DNA of 64,000 bases from Ophiodon elongatus (GCA_016806645.1 JACSYO010000475.1:1673501-1737500); one strand, 5' to 3'. Shown: positions 24,498-37,437, counted from the stretch's first letter. Notes: generated by a model from the letters alone, not told the origin. Program-made: numbers and translations.

Positions 24498-27400
24498 AAC
24501 AGACAGACAGACAGACAGACCGAGACTTCCATTTTAGTTAGATGATGAGGAGTATTGTTGAAATGTTGGCTTTAAAAAGACATTGAATGTGCCACGATAC
24601 CCTTCTTTGCCAAGCTACTTAGAGTAATTTCCAAAGGGAGCTGTACTAGCAGAGTGAATGGTATTAGGACAGGATTGGGTAACAAGCAAGGGAGCATTTA
24701 GCTTATCCCTGTATTTTGAAAATCACATTAAACTCTTAAAAATTTATGGAAAGTGTGATTCTACCTGATCTGGTTGTTGTCCAGTCTCAACACCTGCAGG
24801 TTCTTAAACTGTCGAACACAGCGGGGGACCTCACCCAGACGGTTGTTGTCCAATAAAAGCTCAACCAGTGAGCGGTACGTTCCAACAAAAGAGACTCGTT
24901 CCATTCCCTCATTGCTCAAGGCATTGTGGGATAGATGGAGGGACTGTAGGCTGGACCGCATGTGACGGAACGTGGAGGCCGCGATGTGACTGATGTTGTT
25001 GTGTTGGAGGTTCAGTTTATGGAGACGACGAGGAAGATTCATTGGGACAGAGGTGAATTTGTTGTAGGACAGGTCCAAGGCCTCCAGGGAACTGAGAAGA
25101 CACGGAAAAATCATGACAGATCTACAAGAAGACCTCCAGTTAAAAATTCTACATATACATTGATTTTGGACAGTAATGTCCGGCTGTTGATCTCTCAACA
25201 ACTCTAAGATTACATTGATGACATTCATGGTCCCCATGGATACATCATACTACTTTGGTAATCCCCCAACGGCAGGTCAAAGTTTGCACTTATCCTGTGA
25301 AATACCTCAACATTTACAGGATGGATTGGCACAAAATTCGGTTCATTCATGGTTTCCAGATGATGTACCCTGAAACTTTGGTGATCCCCAGCTTTTTCTC
25401 TAGCACCACCATGAGGTTGACATTTGTGGTTTTGTGTGAGATGTCTCAACAACTATTGGATGGATTGCCATGACGTTTGGAACACACATTCTTGTGCCCC
25501 TCAGGATAAATTGTAACAACTTTGATGATCATTTAACTTTTTATCTTATGTCCTCATCAGGTCCAATACTTTAGTTTATGACGAATTACCGACAAAACTG
25601 ATAACATTTTAACCAGCCTCATCTGTGCTTTGTGTTTAGAGCTAGGTAAAAAATGTTAACACTAAAGTAAGCTTGTGATCATGGTGAACATTACACCTGC
25701 TTAACATCATCATGTTGTCATGTTTTACAGAGCTCTAGATTAGATAAAATAATCTAATTCCAAGGCATTTAACTGCAGACTTCATGTTTTATAGTTACTG
25801 GGCTCCTGCATAGTGCTGTTGGAGAGGCAGGGAGTCAGGAGTGTAGAGTGGGAGGCAAAGCTGTGGGGGAATCATGGGAGCAACTGGGGGGAAAATAATG
25901 GGACCTAAGGGGGTGAAATGTAAGAGAGTGTGGCAGTCTGAGGGAGAATTTGTGGCTGAGTGGTGGATAAGGGATATGAAAATGTTTGGTTTGCGGGAAA
26001 GAGAATGGACGGCCATAGAGAGAGGACCAGGTTTCAGGGGTCTGAGGTGAAGATGCCTTACAGGGGTTCAGTGTTTTTGTTTTAAGAGCCAACACAGCTG
26101 TTGTGAGTTTACAGCACAGCTCGCAGCAGGAGAGGAACCTCATTTCCTGTCTATTAATTCCCTTCCATAGACCACACTAAACAGCCAATGGGCACAGAAC
26201 ACCCAAAGGTGGGCAGCCAATGACCACACAGTGAAGTAAAATTGGGACCAATGAGGAGAAAGAGAGTGAAGGGTTGTGGATGTAGGAGACGCTTGGACTG
26301 GAATCTGTCTGACTGATATTCGGTGCCTCAGCATTTCTGCTCCTCGTAAAGGTGACTTACAGTAAGACCTCTGCATTAACTCGCCGTCCTTGAACTTTAC
26401 AACTCCCAGGTTACATTAATCCCTGGGGTTTTTGTGGGGTTTCTATTTCCATGAGATAGATGGTGTGTGTATATGAGATGGGGTCAAAATCCCTAAATCA
26501 ATCAAAATATTGCTACATTAAGCAACTTCTGAACATTTGTCAGTATCACAGAAAAGTTCAGGGTTAGCATGAGGCCTTCCTGGCTCAGTTTGGTCAAACA
26601 AAGGCCACTATAGGCTTCAGGAAATCTGAAGTAGGTAAATGCCACTCTGTTTAACAGAGGTGTAATAAAACATCCTATTAATATAACAATAAATGTTTTA
26701 CTGAAAAAAATAAGTTAAGACAGGGGAGGGAGCACAATGACAGATTTAACTGAAAACACACAAACATACGAGCCAGGCAGGCTTTTTGTTTTATCTCTAC
26801 GTTTTGTGGCAGTTATAGATTTCTGTTCAAATTTGGTTTCTGCTTGAAATTTATCTGAAATATATAATTTTATCAGCTTCTCAGTTCTAGTTCAGACCAG
26901 TTGTGTGCTGATTTGTATTCTAAATCTTTGCCAGGAAGCTAAGCAGCAGTCCACCGCTACTTAGAGCTCCACATGGTATTAATGAGCAGAGGGACACACA
27001 GTCCTCTCTTCTCAGAGTCCTCCACTCTCGACACTCCCATCAACACACACACACACACACACAAACACACAAACACCCGCGTGTGCGTGCAACATAATGT
27101 GAAGAAGAAACACTAATGCATACACACACATACTCACAGACACGGAGATGTGCCAAGAACATGTATCAACAAACACAAACATATGAATTTGAAAATAGAC
27201 AACGTGCATACAGTGTATTCCATCAAATAGGCACACACATGCACTCCTTTTCCGAGATGAATTAGTTACTAAAACATTTAAAGAGAGGCAAAACAATGAC
27301 ACAAAACAAAATGTGTGTGTCCATCTTTTTGTGCAAAGCATGACCAGGAGTAATCAAGCTGATGGTCTGCTCATCGATGGGTGCTGGGTTCTAATGGGAA

Positions 27401-28481
27401 CCAGCATACAGAGGGGTTTGTCTGTAGATACAGAAGCACAAGTACGTTTCATACATATACACACAGAGCCATCTGTGCTGCGCCCACCGTGCCAGCATTA
27501 CACAAGTTGCTTATGCACTTTGGCAACTTAGCCAGGATAGCTAAGGTAGCCAGGTAGAGCGGTGGTGCCAAGCAGGCTAGATGGAACAAGACTGAATTGA
27601 TGGAAGGACGATAGCGAAGATGTCTTCAGCGACATCAAGTCATTCGTATTTTAAGCCATGTGTCACATCTGTTGGGTACAGACTTAATAAAAACCAAAGA
27701 TCACAATCAGTGTAATGCTTTGTCATAGTAGGTGTTTTTTTGTGTGGTGGTATGTGCATGCGTGCTGCTTGCTTTCCAATTTATTTAAGCTTATTACGAA
27801 ACCAATTTGGGGTGGTTCGAAGATAAAAAGAGCTTTCGTTTCAAGTCCTCAGGCTCATAACATAACACGACACACACACATCTTTGGTGTGATGATCACT
27901 GAACCTGTGCCTACATGCAGTCGGTCTCAGCCCACAGCGATGATACATTCACGCAGATGTCCTCTCTGTCAAAGTGACACAACAAAACAAAAAACAAATT
28001 CCATCAGCTAAAGCTGCAACCTTTTCAACAAAAAATAAGGTCAAATACCATATGAATTCTGTTCTGTGTCGGGTATTAATTAACAATGCCAATGTAGCTT
28101 CACAAGATAATTTCTAGGCTGATGACACATTTACAAGTCTGTTATGTTACGATGTAGAACACATGTAGTATTACGTACTTTAAGCAGAGACTCCATTTTC
28201 CAAATAAAAATATCTGACGGCATTCAAAACTGCAATTGAAAACATACAACTCTTGAAATATATATTTTTGGAATATGATTATGCATCTTTAATCAGTGGA
28301 AGTAATGTAAACATGCTCTGGTTCTGTCAGTGAATTTGTGGAGTTGGAGTCAGGTCTGGTAGCTCGCAGCAGTGATTGCTGGTAAGTTTTGATCGACTGG
28401 AGGAAGAGCGGATATGGAGGCATTTGAGAACGTTATCTAAACTGACAGGTTCATAAAGAGCCGGAAGAAGATGCCAAACAG

Positions 28482-28531
<50 letters not shown>

Positions 28532-30206
28532 GCGTGTGTGTGTTTACACATGCGTCTGTGTGTCTAAGGATGTCACTGATTGGGCCCCTGAGGAGAGGCC
28601 TTTTCAAGTATTGTCAGCAAAATGTACTTAAAGTATCAAAAGTGGAAGTATTCAATATGCAGAAAATGTCAGCCATGATATTATATTTTTGTATTATGTA
28701 ATCATGAAAAAGGAACATACTTTTTTTTAACATACTCTACTTTAACCCTAACTCTAGGGCTGTGGTGAAAGTATAGTATGTATAAATATCATTCACTTAG
28801 TAAAAACAAAATAACTAGTAACTAAAGCTGAAGTGGAGTAAAAATAACAATCATTTAATGAATAAAAAAGTATAATGTACCATAATGGTAACACTCAAGC
28901 TACATTACTGAAGTACAATTAATTATACCACTTTTTAAACATGTGCATATGTTTACAGAGCGGTCACGCATTGGCAGCAAATGTAAACACACCCAGAGGA
29001 ACACAAACTGAAGACAGATTTGGGATAAGTTTACAGAATACAAAGAAATGGGATCTGGGACACAGTAAATCGGAGACATATCCCAGGTACAAACTGCCCT
29101 TGCCAGCTTGCTATAACCTTCACTGGTACCTCTGATCACTGAAGCCCAGCAGGAGGCAGCAATAACACTGACTCCATGACATGGAACAGAGGCACTACAC
29201 TAACCAGAACCAGCACACTGCAGTTTATTTTATCATTAAGCAATTTACTTTTCACTCTGCGTCAGACCCTCTTTGTATATTTGTCCACACACCTCTGCAG
29301 AGCTACATGATGAATGCATTTCTCCACAAGTACTTCAGTGTGGATTTAATTATTAAAGGTCTGCATAATAAAATATAATCCAACCACAGGGAGGAGTCTT
29401 GTATTATTGCTAATAACCTCTGCCCTTTAAGGTTTCAGCTCCTGCTGTGGTAGCAGAGTTCAGGTCAAGTTGAATTTGTTTCCACTCTCTTGTCTATGCC
29501 GTGCTGAAGGAAGATTTTAAGATGGAGGACCAGCTAATAAGCCTGCAGTGCCAATGGGAAGACCGCTGCTGTCGCCACTAATGAGGTCAAGTGTCAGGTG
29601 CCAAATAGATTCTAGTCAAAAGTCAAGCGAAGGCTCAGAGTGCTGCCTAGCTCCATTTTAACTTCACTCAAACTCTTTCTCTCTTCACATTATCTCTCTG
29701 TCTCTCTTAGGACAAGGTTTTGTGTTTTACAGTTTCCATTTTTGATAAAAACATCTCATAATTTCTTCAGTCAAATTTCCCCTGAATCTATTTTCCCAAT
29801 ATCAGATTTCTACATACACTTTCACATAATCATCCAGTCACACAGTGCAACCCAAAGTTTGTACAATTGCACTTTCATGTCTTTCTTCAGGATTTTTTTT
29901 CCCTCACTTTTCCCCGAAGCTCCCACTGTGGTTCACAAGGATCCCACGGAGCAAAGAAAAAACCCCAACTGGAATTCACTATATTTAAACAACAGGCGTA
30001 CACACGTACACACACACACCACCACCATAGACGCACATTGAGACAGACATACACAAACAGACACATACAGGCACGCAGTTGCCCTCAAGCGCTCCCTCAC
30101 ACGCCTGCTCATCTAAGTACACAAGGTCAGCTGTCATAACTTCTGTGATACGTGTGGTATGTGTTTGTGTGTGTGTGTGTGTGTGCGTGTGTGTGTGTGT
30201 GTGTCT

Positions 30207-30281
<75 letters not shown>

Positions 30282-30317
30282 TGTGTGTGTGGGGGTGGTG
30301 TGGGTGTGGGTGTTTGC

Positions 30318-30363
<46 letters not shown>

Positions 30364-33214
30364 AAGAAAATTGGATCATTCACAACATCAGCCAAAGACA
30401 CCTAAAAAAGTACATATTTTTAACACATTGTTTATCACAAAGAACTGATTTTTCAAAAAAAGAAATAAAAAAATGATAACTAAAGTGTTCAGAATCTCAA
30501 ACAATACCAGTATACCCTCTTGTGGCTGATGGAGGAACTGCAGATCATTCGTTTTTTAATCAATAGCTCTGGGTGGATGGGTGGATGGATGGATAGATGG
30601 ATGGGTGGGTGGATGGATGGATGGATGGATGGATGGATGAATGAATGGATGGGTGGATGGATGGATAGATGGATGTGTGGGTGGATGGATGGATGGATGG
30701 ATGGATGGATGGATGGATGGGTGGGTGGGTGGGTGGATGGATGGACAGACATACTTGAGACGGGTCCAGGCGTGGGTAGCGATGCCTTGCTCATGCAGCA
30801 GGTTGTGACTCAGTTCCAGCACTTTTAAATGGACGTAGCCCCTCAGTGCCTCCTCTGTCACCTCCTCAATCAGATTTCCATTCATCTCCAGCTCCTACGC
30901 AAAAAGATAGACAGAAAGACAGGGATGTCCTCTTTAGAACATAAATAACTGTCTTCATCTCAGTGTCTGGCTCTCTGATCGACCCCGAGTACTATTCTAA
31001 ATCCCAGCTGCCTCCTTTAGCTGAACCTAATATGTTAATTAGAAGGATTTTCCCTACAGGATTCAGTAAAGTGATACCAGTGCACCTGAAGAGAGGGAGG
31101 GAGGCCCACAGGGAGGGAACGGAAGCGGTTCTTGTCCAACTTGAGGTCCAGTAGTCTCTCTAGCGGTCTGAAGGCTTGAGGTGACACATTGCCCTCGTGG
31201 AGAGTGTTCTCCTCAAGCTCCAGATTCAACAGGTTCATCAAATCTAGAGGGGAATACTAAATTACATTTGTTTCCATACATGACGTTTCTCTTCCATGTG
31301 CACAGACACAACTCCTACCTTTGAAGCAGTGAGGGCTGAGCGCACTGAGCTTGTTGTTGTTCATCTTGAGCTCTTCCAGAGATGGCGGCAGTGCCGGGAC
31401 GCTGGTAAACTGGTTGCCGTCTAGGTTCAGCTTCTTCAGAAAGGTCAAGTTCTGCATGACACGCAGCAAAAAGAGGGTTGAATAAGCTAGAAAGATAAAA
31501 CAGACAAAATGATACCTCATAATCCATAATTGTCCATCCCAACTGGCCAGGAAGGTCACAATCACAGAAATACACCAAATCTATGCATCTATCATGTTGT
31601 ATTTTTAGCAAAGCCACACTGTGTGACTCTTCAGTTAGAGCCATTGTGGTTGATCTGTGTCAACTAAAAGCAGTGGACTGAATTTTTTGCAGGATTCGTC
31701 AAGCCAGTTCATCAGTGCTCTGTCATTACTGGGATGTGAGCAGAAAATGAGAAAAGAAAGAAAAAAAACTTCCTCCAAAAATAATTTGCTTTTATTTTCC
31801 ACATCATTGGCTACAGCTATTTTCCAACAGGTCTGCCCAGCCAATACTGGGAGAGTATGTTGTTGGTGGCGCGTAATGATTGGTCAGAGTGTGGTGGGCT
31901 GCCTCAGTGTGGTCAGGATCTGAGTTTGGCCTGTGGTCATTTAGAGGTTAGACCAGAGGTTATTCTCAGAAAGGATTAGTTAATGCAATTTTCAGTGCTC
32001 TTTTATTACTGTAATGATACAGGATACAGCCTGCTTTTTATTTTAATTGGATACAAAGTGTGTTATAAAACTCATTCACATTCAGCAGGCTGCATATTCC
32101 CCAAAAGGGGGAGCTTTTTTTGGGTCCATATCAGACCAAATCTACGCATGCTTACATACGCCACCCGTAGGAAAGGAACATAATAGTTTCTGCAGTTTAA
32201 ACCTGCAGGTGAAGACACATCAGTGTTGCCTGTTTTTTTTTTTTTGCTTTGTTGAGGATTGATATTTAACACTTAAAGGTGCATAATACTAGACTACATT
32301 TTTTTCACTTTATCTTGGCATAACATCGAGCTTTTTCAGGCACTTGCCCACCAATCAGGCAAGAGAGCAAGTGTTATCTGATTTTATTAACACTGAACGT
32401 TAAGTTTCCTCTGGGCTCTGCCTCTTCTCTTTTGGACACTTGCATTTATTTAAAAAAAAAAAAAAGCGACAGTTGTAACACTCCCTTGCCCGTATGTAAG
32501 GCCGGATGGATGTACTTCTGGTCTGGAACCACAGGTTTGAGACTGCTGGCACGACAGAAGCTCTGCAGTTAGATTTCATTGGATGGATCTGGTTTTGGGT
32601 GCATCACATCCATGTTACACTGTGTGTCCTTTTGCATTTGTATCATACATACACTGTGTAACATGTACCTTCAGTTGAACCCTAACATAGTAGTGAGATG
32701 TCCATTCAAGCACAATGAAACATGAACACAACTCTATGGGTGTGATGTACATGTGCTATCAGACTGGACTGTTGAGACTGACAGTGAAGACGAGAGGTGT
32801 TACTCACCAACAGAGGGTTTTGGCTGAACGACTCATCATCCAGTTTGTTTTTGCTCAGGTCCAGTGTGTCCAGGTTCGGCACACCAAGGAAAACTTGTGG
32901 ACTGATGATTCTGATGTTGTTCTCTTTGAAGATAAATCACATGGTATGGTATATATACATGTACACATTCATGTAGAAGAAGTATATAATATGCCTTGTA
33001 CAGCCATTTCACATGAGTGTCATAAGGGAAATCACTTGACTCACAAGTCATGTAATGTTGACATATCTGTGCTGTATCTTTTGTTTTGATGTAAACAATA
33101 TCATCAGTCAATGAACTTTGTTATTTTAGCTTTAAGTTCAGAGTCCACTCTATTCTGTACCATCCAACCAACATGGCTCATTTTGTGTGATGCATCTACC
33201 GCCTCAATAACAGA

Positions 33215-33273
<59 letters not shown>

Positions 33274-34572
33274 GCCATGTCCAGATTGGTGGCCAGCAGG
33301 TTGTTGATGATTGGCAGGAGAGTCATGCCGACGCCCCTGCAGCTGATTTCTCTGTCAGCAGTCTGACACTTGCTGAGAGGAGACTCTGTAGAGCTGGAGA
33401 GAGTTTCTGTTTGATTGCTGGGAGCCTCAGTTGCCTCTTCCTCTTCTTCTTCCTCCTCCTCTTCTTCTTCTTCCTCCTCTTCTTCTTCTTCCTCCTCCTC
33501 TTCTTCTTCTTCTTCTTCTTCTTCTTCTTCCTCTTCCTGACACAAAAGATGAAAAAATAAATTACATGACAAACAATTGCTTCATGGATGATTCAATTAC
33601 CTGAAGCAAAACAACAAAAATCAAACCTCTTCCTCTTCCTCTTCCTCCTCCTCCTCTTCCTCATCATCGTCATCATCATCATCGTCGTCATCATCATCAT
33701 CATCATCATCATCGTCGTCGTCGTCGTCGTCGTCGTCGTCATCTTCTCCTCCTCCCTCCTCCTCTTGTGCTTTCCCTTGATCCATCAGTCGTTGTTTATC
33801 AGCGTGAAGCTCCTTAAGTGCAGCAAAGAGAGCGCTGGTCTCCTCCTCTCCTTTCACACGCTTTCTCCATCCCGTCAGGGGTTGCCCCAAACCTGCCTGC
33901 AATAAGCAGCCGGAAGTCACTGACATGTTTCAACAAAGGAATAAATCAACGCTTTTGTTTTTAATTTATTTAGACATGTGTATTTCTGTGTTCAAAAGGG
34001 AGAACAAGTGCCATACTATTCTATACGCAGTGGCCTCCACAGTAGCTGCGTGTTGCCTTTTCCCCCAAGCACCTCTTCTTCTTCTACCAGCCTCCTGCTT
34101 TCTGAACTCAACTCCTTGACGCTCCCTCTCCTCCTCTGCCTCCGTTTGGAGACGTTCATCCTCAGTCACTTCTTAAATAGTCATGAAGCCGAGCAGAAAA
34201 AGACAATTAAAGACATAAAGGAATACAAATATAAACTGAGCTTTTTACTCTGCGGTGTATGCTTAGTTATGTAAAAGTATTTCAGTTATTAAAGCATGTA
34301 TTAGCCAAGATCATGCAGATAGAAACAGGCAGTATTTGAAAGATATAAACTCTCATCTTACCAGAAGGGAGGGTGACACTTGAAGCATGTGTTTCCAACA
34401 AAGTCACTCCTGGATCAATTCCTGGTGGATGAACTGCTGCCGTTTCCAATTCGGGTAACTCAGAAGAGGTTTCCAAGTATGAATCTATGTCATGCAAAGA
34501 GTTAAGTTCTTGTCCTGATGAAACTGTGCCACAGAGACAAATGAAAGTGATCCATGTTCTTGGCATTTTCAT
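23909..34572 (-). CDS. ecm2: ECM2-type extracellular matrix leucine-rich protein with poly-acidic tract
   Basis: Predicted secreted matrix protein related to the small leucine-rich proteoglycans. Coding exons, 5' to 3': 34572-34362, 34168-34088, 33892-33627, 33536-33272, 32923-32808, 31451-31319, 31243-31086, 30894-30755, 25091-24765, 24086-23909; joined length 624 residues, all phases agree. A signal peptide covers residues 1 to about 19. A charged region follows, then 27 Asp (about 148-174) and 46 Glu (about 175-220), then the cap cysteines C243 and C251 and about a dozen leucine-rich repeats. The end (GMERVSFVGTYRSLVELLL; IPPNAFSCL) matches ECM2. Human ECM2 has an N-terminal von Willebrand C domain; no exon for one is visible here. 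Genomic pairing with biglycan suggests it may be the ECM2 paralogue that I recall as ECMX. The first two exon junctions are less certain than the rest. Confidence 0.88.
24464..24520. repeat. (CATA)n and (CAGA)n compound microsatellite
   Basis: Two adjoining tetranucleotide runs inside the last intron of the ECM2-type gene. Confidence 0.9.
25190..25725 (-). repeat. teleost interspersed repeat with tandem sub-units
   Basis: Three diverged sub-units start near 25194, 25305 and 25444, each with TCTCAACAACTATTGGATGG-type sequence followed by a GATGATCC or GTGATCCCC block. The far end (about 25600-25720) matches the reverse complement of the copy at 36126-36725. I recognise it as an abundant fish repeat but cannot assign a family name. 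It sits in the large intron of the ECM2-type gene and has no coding capacity. Confidence 0.6.
27043..27078. repeat. (CA)n microsatellite
   Basis: Short CA repeat in the large intron of the ECM2-type gene. Confidence 0.8.
28483..28542. repeat. (TG)n microsatellite
   Basis: TG repeat with a few GC steps in the large intron of the ECM2-type gene. Confidence 0.9.
28595..28930 (+). repeat. teleost interspersed repeat (AGTAC-rich)
   Basis: The segment beginning CAAGTATTGTCAGCAAAATG and containing AGTGGAGTAAAA, AAGTATAATGTA and ACATTACTGAAGTAC resembles a very common non-coding teleost repeat. It carries no open frame. The identification is by memory of the motif string; the borders are approximate. 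Confidence 0.45.
30157..30367. repeat. long (TG)n followed by (GA)n microsatellite
   Basis: About 135 bases of TG repeat run into GGTGTGGG-rich sequence and then an AG repeat to about 30367. It gives many spurious cysteine/valine and arginine/glutamate frames on both strands, which are not genes. Confidence 0.95.
30568..30745. repeat. (GGAT)n / (GGGT)n minisatellite
   Basis: About 45 tetranucleotide units. On the transcript strand it is a CCAT/CCAC repeat starting about ten bases after the 5' splice site of the ECM2-type exon ending at 30755. Confidence 0.95.
33216..33271. repeat. (CA)n microsatellite forming a 5' splice site
   Basis: On the transcript strand the intron after the exon ending at 33272 begins directly with a GT run, so the donor dinucleotide is itself the first unit of the repeat. 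Confidence 0.9.
33435..33536 (-). repeat. ecm2: coding GAA/GAG triplet repeat, 34 Glu codons
   Basis: It lies at the start of an ECM2-type exon and is read entirely as glutamate. It joins by splicing to the 12 Glu codons that end the preceding exon. Confidence 0.95.
33627..33743 (-). repeat. ecm2: coding GAT/GAC and GAA/GAG triplet repeat, 27 Asp then 12 Glu codons
   Basis: It lies at the 3' end of an ECM2-type exon. Codons are pure GAC or GAT and then GAG or GAA, so the tract probably expanded by slippage and is expected to vary in length between individuals. Confidence 0.95.
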
Positions 34573-36125
34573 TGTTAAATGTTTTATCAGTTAAAGCTGT
34601 CCAAGATGTCCAAAACAATGAGGTCTTCGGGGCTGAAGCGAAGATGAAGCAAATCCACAGAGAGTTGAGCTGGTAATGCCAAAGGGAAGAAACTCAGTGA
34701 GTAGAAGTTGACTTGAGAGTTTTCACTGTAAAGACTTGAAGCAAAAGCTGTGGAGAAGCTTCTCTCGTTGCGAGTCAGCCAAAAGCACTAAACCATATTG
34801 CACATGCCCCCAACTCAGAGTGAATGCTGAGAGGAAGAAGGGAAGGAATATCTAGGAGGCGGAGAGGTCAAAAAATAAACTCTCACATTGTTAATAATGG
34901 CTTGTTCATCACACCATAAAATACACAGACCCGCCCTGCTCCTCCTTGTCTCCTCACCCTCTCATAACTGTCTGCGAACATTTGGTGGAAGGCAGATATT
35001 TGCGGAGGAGATGAATGATGGGCAGGAGGCAAAAGATAGAAACAATAAGTTTCATACAACGGTGATAGTTTCGAGTCAGACATTATGACACATGAATTTG
35101 TGATCCTCTGTTATGTCTGTGTTTTTCTCCTGAAAGAATCAGACTGACCTTGGGCCTTTTTCCAAACAAGAAACAGGGTTGGTAGAAAGTTCAGGTCGGA
35201 GCCAAAGCTAGCGTCTACGTATGAAAACAAACACGTCTTCTGGGAAGCGAACAACTGGCCCATCTTTACGTTCTGTACAGACAATACTGTCTGTACGCAT
35301 ATACACTGTGATGCTTACACATGTACTCTGGAGTTTGTACATCCCAGCGGACACAGCTGAGCCAAGCAGGTGCCACTGGCTGACTGTTGAGCCAAACTGG
35401 GATTTTCACTGTGGGGTGAAACCTGCTGACAGACCCACTTTATTTGCTCAGTAACCGCACATACTCACAGTAAATCTGTCAAAATGTGCGTGCATGTACT
35501 CATGTCCTAGAACAACAGCCTGCGTGATTAACAAGGCCTGAAATATGAACATTTCTGATATCGGTTGAGTTCATTTTATGTATTAATTATGGTCGGTTTA
35601 GTTTTTTTGCACCTGAAGCTCAGCTGATGAGGCAGAGACGACACAAGAATCCAGATTTATTCCAAATGGCACGTTGGACAACTTAACAGTAAACCGGGAA
35701 ACACTGAGGTCCTGATGGGCTCTTCCAAGGTAAATAGTGATGTGTCATTTAAATCTTGACAGGAACATGCAGTAATCCACTGACCACATATTCAACCCCT
35801 TCCTTAACCTCAGTCTGCCAACACCCTGGATTAACAATTCCCACTGCAGAGAATGGTGCAAAGGCCTATGATTCACCAAACGTAAATACTAAAGCTTCTA
35901 GTTCGGGTCCAGTGACTTGTTTGAGGCACAAAAGACTTTTACTATCTCTGCCGTGACCTCTTGTCCATTCTCTGCCAACGTAGAACAACTTTACTACCTT
36001 GTTTTCGCACTCGGAATAAAAGGTGTCCGAGACAGTCTGAACCAGCTCTGCAACATGTATCTGTAAAAGCCACATGTAGCAGACATTCAATAACAGTAAA
36101 AATCAGACACGGGGTCTGAAGACAC
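34573..36125. other. upstream region of the ECM2-type gene
   Basis: No further exon was recognised. The promoter and any non-coding 5' exon of the ECM2-type gene should lie here, but no clear TATA box, CpG cluster or initiator could be assigned. Confidence 0.45.
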
Positions 36126-36725
36126 ACTAGCAGCTTTGTGAGATTGAACTTTGGTACTATGGTGCATACAGCTAAACGCCCATGTCAGCTTGCTAACATG
36201 CTGATGTTTTGCAGGTGTGTTTACCATGCTCATTGTAATAGTTTGCCGTGTTGGAATGCAAACACTTGGTAGAGATCAGTAAAAGACGAGGCTAATGGGA
36301 ATGGGTGTTTTTTTGCAACTTGTATTTTGGTCAAATTTGATCGCACGATGGGAACATTTCTCTTAAAAACACAAATACCAGCCTCATGATGGCATTAACT
36401 TTTGATAAAAAGTCTGCACCAAAATAGTTGACTCCTGGACCACATTTCACAGAAAGCCATATAAAGCAGATAATTCACTAAAGACCAAAAATGTCAATCA
36501 TACATTGTGTGGAAACCACGAACGGCTGTACAAAATGTGATGCCAATTCATTGAGCTGTTGATATAGATGGGTGAAAACTACAACCTCATAGTAGCACTA
36601 TCTTTATTCTTGGGCACCATGAATCTGTGCAAAGAAGTACTGAGATCCATCCACTAGGTGAGGCATTTTAGTCTGGACCAAAGTGGCACTGACATTGCCA
36701 CTCAGAATCACACTGCTAGTGGAGT
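36126..36725 (+). repeat. teleost interspersed repeat, opposite orientation to the copy at 25.2 kb
   Basis: Landmarks are GTTTACCATGCTCATTGTAA, GAGGCTAATGGGAATG, CAGCCTCATGATGGC and TTTAGTCTGGACCAAAGTGG, followed by ACATTGCCA. This is the forward copy of the family seen reversed at 25190-25725. The right end lies near or within the transketolase 3' end. Confidence 0.6.
36603..36608 (-). promoter_or_regulatory. tkt: candidate transketolase polyadenylation signal
   Basis: AATAAA on the minus strand, about 830 bases past the stop codon. An ATTAAA variant near 36784 is an alternative that would stop the transcript before the interspersed repeat. Confidence 0.3.
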
Positions 36726-37437
36726 GGTGGAATAATGAAGAATAATTAAAAAAAGAAAAACACAAGAATTTGGGTTAATTTGTTTTAATTCAGCTCAACA
36801 CAGGTACAACGGGATGGCACCAGTAACTGTGTGTGACGCCCATGTGGCCAGAACACAGGAAGATGAATGATCAAACGGGTCATGACTAAAACTGGTTTAA
36901 GCATCAAAAGACTCCAAAACCGATCCATTAGGATTTATGACAAACAGCAACAGTGTTTCTTGAAAAAAAGGCATGAATGCCATCCAAGTGAGAAGACATG
37001 AGGTATGGCTATTAAGAGTGAAAGAGAAAGAATTGGAATGCAAAACAGAAGTAGTGGCCCCGACAGTTTACAATGGATCAGAACCAGGTCTGCTGCTGGT
37101 ATGGTTTTTAATCTGTCAACATACCACAATTACTGTATTCAGTGATGGTTTTGTCTGAGCTACTTTCAAGACATTTTGAATACATAAAAGGATACAAGAA
37201 AAGAATGTTGCAGAAGAACTAAACACTGCACTCTTGCTCCCATCCCTCACAATCTGTGGTAGCAATAACAATACAGGGTACACACACACACACACTGCAC
37301 TCGAGTCAAAGCTACAAGACAGCACTTGGGCGCAGAAGTTAACAGGTCTTCCCGAGAAACAGGCCAGTTAGCTGCAAGTTGGGTAGAAAGTTGGTTGTGA
37401 TTGAACAGAGCGGCAAGTGAGAGGTACGGCGCAGTCC

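Noticed and set aside
30134..30885. Open frames with Cys-Val, Ser-Leu and His-Pro-Ser-Ile repeats
   Set aside because: They translate the TG, GA and GGAT repeats; only the piece encoded at 30755-30894 is a true ECM2-type exon.
33588..33905. Plus-strand hydrophobic frame rich in Leu, Ile and Val
   Set aside because: It is the antisense of the Asp/Glu triplet repeats, not a membrane protein.
34088..34572. A von Willebrand C domain in the ECM2-type N-terminus
   Set aside because: The two 5' exons contain almost no cysteines past the signal peptide, so no VWC fold is possible.
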